DNA of 55,986 nt from a bacterium (GTDB taxonomy: Bacteria > Bacteroidota > Bacteroidia > NS11-12g > UBA9320). The position numbers were made by a program, and so were the translations under genes. Below the pieces are notes generated by a model that searched no databases, was not told the DNA's origin, and was given only the letters and a program-made list of their open reading frames with translations. How positions within the stretch are numbered: the stretch's first letter is position 1; each line of letters opens with the position of its first letter. Of this stretch, positions 1-10,176 are shown one piece after another. The stretch is taken from the NCBI GenBank assembly GCA_018223105.1, contig JAAEYY010000008.1, positions 65,744 to 121,729 on the forward strand, given 5' to 3'.

Positions 1-1
1 A

Positions 2-145
2 TGTAAGTTAGAGGCGAGAATTAAAGGATTACAACCAATAGCTGTTAATAGCAAAGACAGCGAAAAAGAGAAAGCACTAGAGGCAGCTATAGACAAATTG
101 AAGGCTGCTTTGAAAACTACTTTAGGGAAATTGCAGAATAAATAA
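2..145 (+). CDS. C-terminal fragment of an unknown protein
   Basis: An open frame enters from the left edge and stops at TAA 143-145, giving the last 47 residues of a protein. The tail is rich in Lys, Ala and Glu and looks helical (it ends in LGKLQNK). The fragment is too short to assign a family or function. It is called as coding because the frame runs unbroken from the edge and the next gene starts more than 200 bases later. The strand and frame could be wrong if this is only a chance open stretch. Confidence 0.45.
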   Translation, partial: CKLEARIKGLQPIAVNSKDSEKEKALEAAIDKLKAALKTTLGKLQNK

Positions 146-160
146 TGTGATCTTGAAAGA

Positions 161-220
161 GAAAAGTGCCGAAAGGTACAGATAGGATATCCATGCCTAG
201 CCTCCTACCGACACATTTTC
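161..220 (+). other. possible structured RNA in the leader of the SRPBCC gene
   Basis: GTGCC (166-170) and GGTAC (175-179) can pair around a GAAA tetraloop, with one G-U pair. TAGGA (183-187) can pair with TCCTA (203-207). GAAAAGTG (161-168) can pair with CACATTTTC (212-220) with one bulged A, which competes with the first hairpin. I do not recognise a known riboswitch. This is pairing seen by eye and may be chance. Confidence 0.2.
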
Positions 221-300
221 ATTGCGAATTTCTTAAAAAATTAATAATTTCACCACCTATTACAGGGGTTGGACTTTTATAAGACTTTCCCTTGACGGAG

Positions 301-328
301 TAAAACCTTGTCGATTGGCAGGGTTTTA
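301..328 (+). terminator. hairpin before the SRPBCC gene, possible terminator or attenuator
   Basis: A 10-bp inverted repeat (301-310 with 319-328, one T-G wobble) has an 8-nt loop and is followed by a short T-rich stretch. It lies 43 bases before the chosen start of the next gene. It may end transcription of the gene stopping at 145 or act in the leader of the next gene. No other support. Confidence 0.35.
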
Positions 329-370
329 TGTTTTAAGAGAATTTCAATCCAAAGTTTTACTTTTGGTTAC

Positions 371-823
371 ATGAAATACACCAACGAAATCATCTTAAAC
401 AAACCTCTCGAAGAAGTAATAGAAAAATTTACTGATCCCGATGGACTTAAGCACTGGATGGAAGGGCTGCAATCTACTGAACAATTAGAAGGCGAACCCG
501 GAACAGAAGGTGCAAAGATGAAAATGCATTTTAAAACCGGTAAGCGAGAAATTGAGATGGTGGAGACCATACTGATTAATGATCTACCGAATCAATTTAA
601 ATCCTCTTACGATGTTCCGGGAGTATACAATGAAATTGATATTCACTTTGAAAAAATAGATGAGAATACCACGAAATATAGCAGTGAAAATCTCTTCAAG
701 TTTCAAAACTTCGGAATGAAAGTGATATCGTGGCTTATGCCGGGTGCCTTCAAAAAGCAAACCCAAAAATATATGGTAAGCTTTAAAGAATATGTGGAAG
801 ACGGGAAATCGGTTCAGGCTTAA
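371..823 (+). CDS. SRPBCC-family (START-like) domain protein
   Basis: A 150-residue protein with the fold pattern of the SRPBCC superfamily. It opens with MKYTNEIILNKPLEEV, followed by a conserved-looking DPDGLKHWMEGL segment, alternating beta strands, and a long C-terminal helix (about 120-145). Members bind small hydrophobic ligands in a deep cavity; the ligand here cannot be read from sequence. The frame is open upstream to 308, but the ATG at 371 gives the usual family N-terminus, so the longer form is not used. No signal peptide, so cytoplasmic. Its stop interleaves with that of the opposing peptidase gene (4-bp TTAA overlap). Confidence 0.8.
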   Translation: MKYTNEIILNKPLEEVIEKFTDPDGLKHWMEGLQSTEQLEGEPGTEGAKMKMHFKTGKREIEMVETILINDLPNQFKSSYDVPGVYNEIDIHFEKIDENTTKYSSENLFKFQNFGMKVISWLMPGAFKKQTQKYMVSFKEYVEDGKSVQA

Positions 824-2589
824 TCGGCTCTCCCTAACCAATATTCCTGGTAATCTGTGCTATTTTTAAGGCTCAAACTATATTCAAATTCCGGATTTCG
901 TTCAAGTACAAGCTTGGTACTATAAAGTTTTCCATCTCGTACATATTTCACTTCCACTTCTTGTTCTGTTGAGTATTGAGACTCCTGTTTTTCCAGCTCC
1001 TCTGATAATCTCCAATCATTTACTGATATTATTTCATCATTAACGGATAGTCCGGCTTTTTCGGCAGGGCTCCCCGACTCAATTTTTGTGATGATTACCT
1101 TTCCACCATCAGTTTTAGAATGAACTCCCGACCATGCTTTTGTTTCATCTGCATTCCCATCTTTTATATGTACACCATACTCATCCAAAAATTCTTCATA
1201 CTTTATCTCTTGAGTAGAAAACACAAGAGTCTCAAAGAAATTGTCTAAAGAGGTTTTTGCATGCTTTTCACAAACCGATTTGAAATGATCAAAAGTCATC
1301 CCCTTACCATCTTCCAAAAACTCATTATAAAGTTGCTTCATAACATCATCGAGACTCGCCTTTCCTTTGCTCTCTTTGATAATGCATAAATCCAGAAGCC
1401 AAGCTACCAACATTCCTTTATTATAATATGAGATTGAAGTATTACTCGAATTTTCGTTGGGCATATAGGCTTTAATCCAGGCCAACCTGCTGCTTTCAGC
1501 GAGGTTCATAACATCTTTGCCCGGTGTGTTTTCATAACGGTTGATCTGCGAAGCAATTACCTTAAGATATTGAGTGGTATCGTGCATACCCGCTCTAAAC
1601 AAGACTAAATCGTCGTAATACGAAGTAATTCCTTCTGCAATCCAGAGCATTTCTGTATAATTCTCTGCATTGTATTCAAAGGGTCCGAGTTCTATGGGTC
1701 TTATTCTTTTTACATTCCATAGATGGAAATACTCATGAGCAACTAAACCCAAAAACTGCTTATATTTTGCCGGATCAGTATAATTCCATCGTTCCATCTG
1801 ACTGGTTTGAGAGTTTAAGTGTTCTAAACCTCCGCCACCTGACGCTACATTCTGAATGAAGTGAATATATACCGGCGACGCAGGATTTGAACCAAATATC
1901 TTACACTCCTGATCCGATATTTTCTTAAAGTCCGATTTTATCTTTTCAGCATCGTAGTTCCCCTCTCCCATCATAACTACTCTATGCTCAACATCACAAC
2001 TTGTATAATTGATAATCTCAAACTCACCTAAAGCTATGGGAGAATCTGCGAGTAGATCATAGTTCGATGCTCGAAACACATGTCCTTCTGCCTTCAATTG
2101 CTCTAGTGCCACTTGAACATCGCGATAAGCGGGAATGGGCTCAATATCCAGAATAATCTCTTGATCTTCTAATCCTTCAACATATCCAAAAACAGAAACT
2201 CCATGTAAAAAAGCGTAATACTGATCAACGTAACTCTGCCTTACACTCACCGTAAAGCAATACACATCGTAAACAATTGATATTTCCTTTTCTTTTCCAC
2301 TCAGAATTCGCCATGTGTTTTTATCCAATCTTTCTACTTCGAGTGCCCCTTTTCCATGGGCCTCAATACGATCGATGTTTTGACTAAACTCTCTCACTTT
2401 ATATGATCCCGGAGTCCATACCGGCATTTTGAAATCAACAAATGAAGCACCATCCGGAACCTGAAACTCCATTTGAACTCGAGTATAATGAGAATTTACA
2501 TTGGGGAATGAAACGTTATAATTCACAGTTGCCATAAGAGAGATTTGTAATGAGAATGAAGTGGTAAATAAAAAAGTGCGTAATAGCAT
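820..2589 (-). CDS. M61-family metallopeptidase with PDZ domain
   Basis: About 589 residues. The zinc-binding motif HEYFH lies at residues 285-289, followed by WNVKRIRP and, further on, a glutamate in WIAEG that fits the third ligand. This is the gluzincin arrangement of M61 (glycyl aminopeptidase-like). An N-terminal beta-rich domain precedes the catalytic domain, and a PDZ domain (GSPAEKAGLSVNDEI) lies near the C-terminus. The first 20 residues are hydrophobic and probably a signal peptide, so it likely acts in the envelope. The frame is open to a TTG at 2598, but the ATG at 2589 gives a cleaner signal. It is divergent from rpsA, about 95 bases away. Confidence 0.88.
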   Translation of the reverse strand: MLLRTFLFTTSFSLQISLMATVNYNVSFPNVNSHYTRVQMEFQVPDGASFVDFKMPVWTPGSYKVREFSQNIDRIEAHGKGALEVERLDKNTWRILSGKEKEISIVYDVYCFTVSVRQSYVDQYYAFLHGVSVFGYVEGLEDQEIILDIEPIPAYRDVQVALEQLKAEGHVFRASNYDLLADSPIALGEFEIINYTSCDVEHRVVMMGEGNYDAEKIKSDFKKISDQECKIFGSNPASPVYIHFIQNVASGGGGLEHLNSQTSQMERWNYTDPAKYKQFLGLVAHEYFHLWNVKRIRPIELGPFEYNAENYTEMLWIAEGITSYYDDLVLFRAGMHDTTQYLKVIASQINRYENTPGKDVMNLAESSRLAWIKAYMPNENSSNTSISYYNKGMLVAWLLDLCIIKESKGKASLDDVMKQLYNEFLEDGKGMTFDHFKSVCEKHAKTSLDNFFETLVFSTQEIKYEEFLDEYGVHIKDGNADETKAWSGVHSKTDGGKVIITKIESGSPAEKAGLSVNDEIISVNDWRLSEELEKQESQYSTEQEVEVKYVRDGKLYSTKLVLERNPEFEYSLSLKNSTDYQEYWLGRAD

Positions 2590-2623
2590 AGTGCACAAAG
2601 AAATAAAAAAAGCGCGTGAATAA

Positions 2624-2652
2624 TTTGTTCTCGGTATAAAATGTTATTTTTG
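2624..2652 (+). promoter_or_regulatory. rpsA promoter
   Basis: TTTG at 2624-2627 and TATTTTTG at 2645-2652, separated by 17 nt, match the Bacteroidota promoter pattern (TTG, 17-23 nt, TAnnTTTG). The predicted transcript would start near 2658, leaving a leader of roughly 25 nt that contains the Shine-Dalgarno sequence. Confidence 0.6.
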
Positions 2653-2667
2653 CGGACTTTTTAGAAA

Positions 2668-2686
2668 AGGAGGACATGATAATTTG
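2668..2686 (+). promoter_or_regulatory. strong Shine-Dalgarno and TTG start of rpsA, with a 3-codon ORF
   Basis: AGGAGG at 2668-2673 lies 10 nt before the TTG start at 2684. Between them, ATG ATA ATT TGA (2676-2687) forms a three-codon ORF whose stop overlaps the rpsA start as TTGA. Shine-Dalgarno sequences are rare in Bacteroidota. The site decides the rpsA start, because no in-frame ATG occurs nearby. Confidence 0.7.
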
Positions 2687-5059
2687 ACAAACAAAACAGA
2701 CGAAACTCAAGAGAAAAACTTGAACGAAACTGCTGAAGCCAAGGATGTTACAGCAGAAAACAAAGAACAAAAAGCGGACGAATCTAAGTCTGCTGAAACT
2801 GCAGAAGAATCCACAGAAACAGTAGCAGAAACGAATCAGGATTCTGCGAACGAAGAATCTGCAGCCGCAAAATCTGAAGAAAAACCTCAAGAAGAGGTGA
2901 AATCAGAAGCAAAAGCGGACAACAGCCCTGTTGAACACAACCCAGATGCATTTGACTGGTCTATTGACAAGGAAGGATTTGCAACGTATGACAAATCTGA
3001 GCGTCAAGAAATGGTGGACATGTATGCCAATACCATTAACCAAATTGAAGAAAAAACTTTGGTTCAAGGTAGGGTAGTAAGTTTCACTGATTCTGATGTA
3101 GTTCTTGACATTGGCTTTAAATCAGATGGACTTGTAGCACGTACAGAGTTCAGGGATATGCCTGACCTTAAAGTAGGTGATGAAGTTGAGGTATTTGTTG
3201 ACCAAACTGAAAACGAATTGGGTCAGCTTGTACTTTCTCGCAAGAAAGCAGTTCAAGAAGGTGCATGGGAAAAAATCCTTCATGCTAAAGAACACAACGA
3301 AATTTTGAACGGTTACATCAGAACCAGAACCAAAGGTGGTTTAGTGGTAGATGTTCTTGGAATGGATGCTTTCCTTCCGGGATCTCAAATTGATGTTAAG
3401 CCTGTTCGTGATTACGATCAGTACGTGGGTAAAACCATGGAATTCAAAGTGGTTAAAGTGAATGAACTATATAAAAACGTAGTGATTTCTCACAAAGCAC
3501 TGATCGAAGATGACATTGAAGCACAGAAAGCTGAAATGATCTCTAAACTTGAAGTAGGTCAAATCCTTGAAGGTACCGTAAAAAACATGACTTCATTCGG
3601 AGTATTTGTTGATCTTGGTGGTCTTGACGGTCTGCTTCACATTACCGATATCTCATGGGGACGTATCAATCATCCGGAAGATGTATTAGAACTTGATCAA
3701 AAAGTTAAAGTTGTAGTACTTGAATTCGATGATGACAAGAAACGAATCTCGTTAGGTATGAAGCAATTGACTCCTCATCCATGGGAAAACATGAAAGAAG
3801 AGTTGAAAGCGGGTGATAAAGTAAAAGGTAAAGTAGTTACTGTTGCTGATTACGGAGCATTCATCGAAATTGAGCCGGGCATCGAAGGTCTGATTCACGT
3901 TTCTGAAATGTCTTGGTCTCAGCACTTACGTAACCCATCAGACTTTATGACTGTGGGTGATGAAGTAGAAGCAGTTGTTTTAGACATCGACAAGGAAGAG
4001 CACAAACTTTCTTTAGGTCTTAAGCAGTTAACTACTGATCCATGGGAGAAAATCGAAGAGAAATATCCTATGGACTCTAAGCATACCGGAATCGTTCGTA
4101 ACCTTACTAACTACGGTTTATTTATCGAGTTGGAAGAAGGTGTAGACGGTTTGGTACACGTATCTGACTTATCTTGGTCTAAGAAAATCAAACACCCAGC
4201 AGAATTCACTAAGAAAGGTGAAGAGCTAGAAGTGGTTGTATTAGAAATAGACAGAGATAACAGACGTCTTAGCTTAGGTCACAAACAAATCGACGAAAAT
4301 CCTTGGGATACTTTTGAATCAATCTTTACTATTGGTTCTGAGCACGAAGGAACAATTACCGAAATCAACGATAGAGGTGCCATTGTTTCTCTCCCTTACG
4401 GTGTAGAAGGATTCGCTCCTAAGAAACACACTAAGAAAGAGGATAAATCTGAATTTGCTGTAGAAGAAACAGCTACTTTCAGAGTAATTGAATTTAATAA
4501 AGACGCTAAGAGAATCTTGGTTTCTCATACTGACATCTGGAAGGAATCTGAAAGAGCTCAGAAGGCAGACCAAAAAACTCAAAATAAGAAGCGTAATACC
4601 CGAACCTCTAAATTTGTAGATCGCATCAACCAACAAGTTGAGAGAACTACATTAGGTGAATTCGATGTACTTTCTGAGTTGAAAGCGAAATTTGAAGCTG
4701 AACCTGAGAAAGAAGCAAAGAAAAAGCCTGCAGCTAAAAAAGAAACTGCAAAGAAGGAAACTCCTGCTAAAGAAGAAACACCTTCTAAAGAGGAAGCTTC
4801 TGCAGAAGAAGTAGTTGCAAATGCAGAGGAACTCATGAATCACATTGGTGGTGCTGCTGAAGAAGCAGATGACCTTAAAAAAATCAATGGAATCGGACCT
4901 GCATACGAAAAGAAACTCAATGAAATGGGAATCAATTCGTACGCCCAAATGAGTAAGTTAGACAAGAATAGCATTAAGATTCTTGAAGCACTTACCAAAT
5001 GGCCCGGCAGAGTCGAACGAGACGATTGGGTTGGACAAGCCAAAGAGCTTGCCAAATAA
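2684..5059 (+). CDS. rpsA: 30S ribosomal protein S1 with C-terminal helix-hairpin-helix extension
   Basis: A 791-residue bS1, which recruits structured mRNA to the ribosome. Residues 1-90 are an acidic, low-complexity Glu/Ala/Lys extension. Six S1 (OB-fold) repeats follow from about 123 to 620; repeats 3-5 carry the typical G-FV-L--L-GLLH-SD-SW pattern, while repeats 1, 2 and 6 are more diverged. A Lys/Glu/Ala-rich linker (about 625-735) then leads to a final domain with DLKKINGIGPAYEKKL, a helix-hairpin-helix-like motif. This tail resembles the one seen on some Bacteroidota L21 proteins and is not part of textbook S1. The start is TTG, placed by a strong Shine-Dalgarno. A clear terminator follows. 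Confidence 0.96.
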   Translation: MTNKTDETQEKNLNETAEAKDVTAENKEQKADESKSAETAEESTETVAETNQDSANEESAAAKSEEKPQEEVKSEAKADNSPVEHNPDAFDWSIDKEGFATYDKSERQEMVDMYANTINQIEEKTLVQGRVVSFTDSDVVLDIGFKSDGLVARTEFRDMPDLKVGDEVEVFVDQTENELGQLVLSRKKAVQEGAWEKILHAKEHNEILNGYIRTRTKGGLVVDVLGMDAFLPGSQIDVKPVRDYDQYVGKTMEFKVVKVNELYKNVVISHKALIEDDIEAQKAEMISKLEVGQILEGTVKNMTSFGVFVDLGGLDGLLHITDISWGRINHPEDVLELDQKVKVVVLEFDDDKKRISLGMKQLTPHPWENMKEELKAGDKVKGKVVTVADYGAFIEIEPGIEGLIHVSEMSWSQHLRNPSDFMTVGDEVEAVVLDIDKEEHKLSLGLKQLTTDPWEKIEEKYPMDSKHTGIVRNLTNYGLFIELEEGVDGLVHVSDLSWSKKIKHPAEFTKKGEELEVVVLEIDRDNRRLSLGHKQIDENPWDTFESIFTIGSEHEGTITEINDRGAIVSLPYGVEGFAPKKHTKKEDKSEFAVEETATFRVIEFNKDAKRILVSHTDIWKESERAQKADQKTQNKKRNTRTSKFVDRINQQVERTTLGEFDVLSELKAKFEAEPEKEAKKKPAAKKETAKKETPAKEETPSKEEASAEEVVANAEELMNHIGGAAEEADDLKKINGIGPAYEKKLNEMGINSYAQMSKLDKNSIKILEALTKWPGRVERDDWVGQAKELAK

Positions 5060-5066
5060 GAATTAA

Positions 5067-5096
5067 AAATCCCGGCGTAAGTCGGGATTTTTTTTT
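5067..5096 (+). terminator. rho-independent terminator of rpsA
   Basis: Stem AAATCCCG (5067-5074) pairs with CGGGATTT (5083-5090), with an 8-nt loop and a run of T to 5096. It is the expected position after the rpsA stop at 5059. Confidence 0.9.
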
Positions 5097-5150
5097 GTAA
5101 GTAAAGAATTGTAGAAATTCGGAATGCATGTCTGATATTTGACCGCGTAA

Positions 5151-5564
5151 ATGAAGTACTGGATAATAAAATCAGAACCTTTTAAATACAGCTGGGACCA
5201 AATGGTGGAAGATAAAACCACCTATTGGGACGGAGTTAGAAGTTATGCAGCCAGAATATTTCTCTACGAAATGAAAGCAGGCGATCTCTGTCTGTTCTAT
5301 CACAGCAATGAGGGTAAAGAAATAGTTGGAATCTGTAAGGTTATAAAAGAATCGTACCAAGACCCTACTACTGACGACGATCGATGGGTTGCCGTTGATG
5401 TTGAAGCAATTAAACCACTTGAAGAAAACATCAGCCTTGCTCAGCTCAAGGCCGATAATCTATTAAAAGACATGAGGTTTGTGCGTCAGAGTCGACTATC
5501 AGTTGCACCCGTAACAAAGAAAGAGTTTGATAAAATTATGAAGATCTCCGGCACATCGCTATGA
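5151..5564 (+). CDS. EVE-domain protein
   Basis: A 137-residue protein that is a single EVE domain, a PUA-like fold related to YTH and ASCH domains that binds modified nucleotides. Family marks are MKYWIIKSEP at the start, the aromatic cage region TYWDGVRSYAAR (about 25-36), and GDLCLFYHSNEGKEIVG. The substrate is unknown; relatives are proposed to read modified DNA or RNA bases. It is the first gene of the pyrR-pyrB-asparaginase string, and its TGA overlaps the pyrR ATG (ATGA). A weak -7 element (GATATTTG, 5135-5142) lies just upstream, with TTG 22 nt before it. Confidence 0.9.
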   Translation: MKYWIIKSEPFKYSWDQMVEDKTTYWDGVRSYAARIFLYEMKAGDLCLFYHSNEGKEIVGICKVIKESYQDPTTDDDRWVAVDVEAIKPLEENISLAQLKADNLLKDMRFVRQSRLSVAPVTKKEFDKIMKISGTSL

Positions 5565-6094
5565 AGAGGGTAATATTAGATTATAAGCGCGTAGACTACA
5601 CCCTGATCAGACTTTGTCATCAGCTGGTGGAGAATCACGATGATTTTAAAAATTCGGCAATAATTGCCCTTCAACCAAGAGGAATATTGCTAGGAAGAGT
5701 ACTCTGCGATAAACTAAAAGAGCACTTTGGATTGAATCCACTGTACGGTGAACTAGATGCCACATTCTATCGAGATGATTTCCGAAGAACGGATAAACCT
5801 CTTTTACCAAACGCTATGAAAATGGATTTCGGAGTTGAAGATAAAAGATTGATTTTAGTGGATGATGTGCTCTATACTGGAAGAACAATACGAGCTGCAC
5901 TGGATAGTATCAACGACTTCGGACGACCATCCCATATTGAATTACTTACCTTAATCAACAGAAAATATAAAAGAGAAGTTCCAATTCACCCTGATTATGT
6001 AGGTGAAGAAGTTGATACCCGCGGAGACGATTATGTGAATGTGGAATGGAAAGAGAATTTATGTAAGGTTTGGATTAGAACAGATAAAAACTAG
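5561..6094 (+). CDS. pyrR: PyrR-type phosphoribosyltransferase (pyr regulator / uracil phosphoribosyltransferase)
   Basis: A 177-residue type I phosphoribosyltransferase. The PRPP loop is LILVDDVLYTGRTIRAAL, and the later RGDDYV segment is also characteristic of PyrR. In other bacteria PyrR binds pyr mRNA in response to UMP and also has uracil phosphoribosyltransferase activity. It sits directly before pyrB, which supports a role in pyrimidine control. It starts inside the EVE gene (ATGA) and ends two bases before pyrB. I cannot see a classical PyrR-binding attenuator between these genes, so which transcript it regulates is open. Confidence 0.93.
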   Translation: MKRVILDYKRVDYTLIRLCHQLVENHDDFKNSAIIALQPRGILLGRVLCDKLKEHFGLNPLYGELDATFYRDDFRRTDKPLLPNAMKMDFGVEDKRLILVDDVLYTGRTIRAALDSINDFGRPSHIELLTLINRKYKREVPIHPDYVGEEVDTRGDDYVNVEWKENLCKVWIRTDKN

Positions 6095-6096
6095 GC

Positions 6097-7026
6097 ATGC
6101 CATTATCGACAAAACATTTGCTTGGAATAAAGGATATCACTCCGGGCGATATTGATTTAATTTTCAAGACCGCCGATAATTTCAAACAAATCTTAAATCG
6201 GCCCATCAAAAAAGTTCCTTCACTTCGTGATGTCACCATCACCAATGTCTTTTTTGAAAACTCTACCCGAACTAAAATATCTTTTGAGCTTGCAGAGAAA
6301 AGACTTTCTGCGGATGTTGTGAACTTTTCGAGCAGTAGTTCTTCCGTAAAAAAGGGTGAAACCCTTATAGATACCGTCAATAACATTCTGGCAATGAAAG
6401 TAGATATGGTGGTAATGCGCCATCCGGCTCCCGGAGCTTGTCAATTTCTTTCAGAGCATATACCGGCCGCAATAATAAATGCCGGAGATGGAACCCACGA
6501 GCACCCCACCCAAGCACTTTTGGATGCCTATTCAATACGTGAAAAATTGGGAGATGTAAAAGGAAAGAAGATTGTTATTGTTGGTGACATATTACATTCA
6601 AGGGTAGCCTTAAGCAATATATTTTGCCTTATAAAATTAGGTGCAAAAGTGAGAGTATGCGGCCCTCCTACCCTTATTCCAAAGTACATCCATCATTTGG
6701 GAGTAGAGGTCAGTTACAATTTAAGAGAGAGTTTAGAATGGTGTGACATTGCCAATATGCTAAGAATACAGCTCGAAAGACAAGATGATCGGTACTTCCC
6801 TAGTCTTCGAGAGTACAGCCTGCAATACGGGCTCACCATGGAGATACTAAACAGTCTTAAGAAAGAAATTGTGGTAATGCATCCCGGTCCGATCAACAGA
6901 GGAGTTGAGATATCAAGTGAGGTCGCGGATTCAGAGCAAGCGATCATTCTAAATCAGGTTGAAAACGGAGTTGCCGTTCGAATGGCAGTTCTGTATTTAC
7001 TTGCAGGAAAGAAATTAGAAGAATGA
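6097..7026 (+). CDS. pyrB: aspartate carbamoyltransferase catalytic subunit
   Basis: A 309-residue enzyme that joins carbamoyl phosphate and L-aspartate to form N-carbamoyl aspartate, the first committed step of pyrimidine synthesis. The carbamoyl phosphate site reads FENSTRTKISFELAEKRL, followed by VMRHPAPGA, HEHPTQALLDAYSI, the aspartate-side loop around QLERQDDR, and HPGPINRGVEI. The length is normal for the catalytic chain. No regulatory chain (pyrI) is next to it. It starts two bases after pyrR and overlaps the asparaginase gene by 4 bases (ATGA), so translation is probably coupled. Confidence 0.97.
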   Translation: MPLSTKHLLGIKDITPGDIDLIFKTADNFKQILNRPIKKVPSLRDVTITNVFFENSTRTKISFELAEKRLSADVVNFSSSSSSVKKGETLIDTVNNILAMKVDMVVMRHPAPGACQFLSEHIPAAIINAGDGTHEHPTQALLDAYSIREKLGDVKGKKIVIVGDILHSRVALSNIFCLIKLGAKVRVCGPPTLIPKYIHHLGVEVSYNLRESLEWCDIANMLRIQLERQDDRYFPSLREYSLQYGLTMEILNSLKKEIVVMHPGPINRGVEISSEVADSEQAIILNQVENGVAVRMAVLYLLAGKKLEE

Positions 7027-8066
7027 CAAAGGTTTTCATTCTTTATACCGGTGGTACTTTTGGCATGCGCCCCTCGGGCGATCCCGGCAATCGTTTGGTT
7101 CCCTCAACCTGGAACGATATTCTACCTTATATGCCGGCAATTAAGGATCAAGGATACTTTGGCTATTTCAAGGGTATAGATTTCACATTTGCTACGCTGA
7201 AGGAACCTGTAGACAGCTCGAATATTGAGCCAGTGAACTGGAAAGAAATAGCAGAAACTATTCAGGCCAATTACGAGGATCACAGTGGTTTCGTTATCAT
7301 CCATGGAACAGATACCATGGCTTATACAGCCTCTGCACTTAGTTTTATGTTTGAAGGTCTGAATAAGCCTATTGTGCTTACCGGTTCTCAGTTACCGGTA
7401 TTTCATCCAAGAACAGACGCCATTGTAAATTTGAGCAATGCTATCTATATCGCAGGCTATCAAAATTTTGATTTGCCCTGTATCCCGGAGGTTTGCATCT
7501 GCTTTAACGATGATATCCTGAGAGGAAACAGAGCAGTTAAAACCAGTACAAATGATTTTGAGGGATTCTATTCGCCCAACTTCTCTCATCTCGGCTGGCT
7601 TGAGCAAATGATAGAGATCAACGAGATTCAGCTACTCCCTCCTTCTTCAGAAGAATTGAGCTTAAAAAGTGAATTCAGCCGTCATGTTGTAAATGTTACC
7701 ATCTTCCCGGGATACAACCCACAAGTTCTAATCGATCTGGTGCGTCAGAACAGATTAGAAGGAATAGTATTAAAGACCTTTGGTTCCGGAAATATACCGG
7801 ATGCACCAATCTGGAAGCAATTAGTGCAGGAATGTGAAGCCCATAATGTATTAATTCTAGCTACTACTCAATGTCCAAATGGCGCTTTAAATATCGGGAA
7901 GTACGAGGCCAGTAAAATCCTAATTTCACCCAATGTAATTAATGGTTACGACCTAACGTCTGAGGCTGCTTTAACCAAATTAATGTGGGTAATTGGCAAT
8001 TTCCCATTCGAGGAGCGGAAGCAATATTTGGAGCAAAATTTAAGAGGCGAAATGTCCCTTTCTTAA
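7023..8066 (+). CDS. ansA: type I L-asparaginase (cytoplasmic)
   Basis: A 347-residue asparaginase that hydrolyses asparagine to aspartate and ammonia. The first catalytic Thr lies in TGGTFGM (about 10-16), and the second in IIHGTDTMAYTASAL; GSQLPVFHPRTDA follows. The absence of a signal peptide fits the cytoplasmic type I enzyme. It is translationally coupled to pyrB through an ATGA overlap. The pairing makes metabolic sense, since its product is the substrate of PyrB; that link is inference from position. No terminator is visible after its stop. Confidence 0.93.
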   Translation: MTKVFILYTGGTFGMRPSGDPGNRLVPSTWNDILPYMPAIKDQGYFGYFKGIDFTFATLKEPVDSSNIEPVNWKEIAETIQANYEDHSGFVIIHGTDTMAYTASALSFMFEGLNKPIVLTGSQLPVFHPRTDAIVNLSNAIYIAGYQNFDLPCIPEVCICFNDDILRGNRAVKTSTNDFEGFYSPNFSHLGWLEQMIEINEIQLLPPSSEELSLKSEFSRHVVNVTIFPGYNPQVLIDLVRQNRLEGIVLKTFGSGNIPDAPIWKQLVQECEAHNVLILATTQCPNGALNIGKYEASKILISPNVINGYDLTSEAALTKLMWVIGNFPFEERKQYLEQNLRGEMSLS

Positions 8067-8124
8067 ACACTGATAATCAACACATTACAAACCCGTTTTT
8101 AGTTCATTATTTGTGGATATTTAG

Positions 8125-10128
<2,004 letters not shown>

Positions 10129-10144
10129 ATAGTTTACGGCTGAA

Positions 10145-10176
10145 GGAAATACTTGTTTTAAATGGCAAGTATTTCC
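10145..10176. repeat. perfect 11-bp inverted repeat between gyrB and pfkA
   Basis: GGAAATACTTG (10145-10155) and CAAGTATTTCC (10166-10176) flank a 10-nt loop. The right half lies inside the last codons of pfkA. It is centred between two converging genes and could act as a bidirectional terminator, although neither side has a good T run. Confidence 0.6.
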
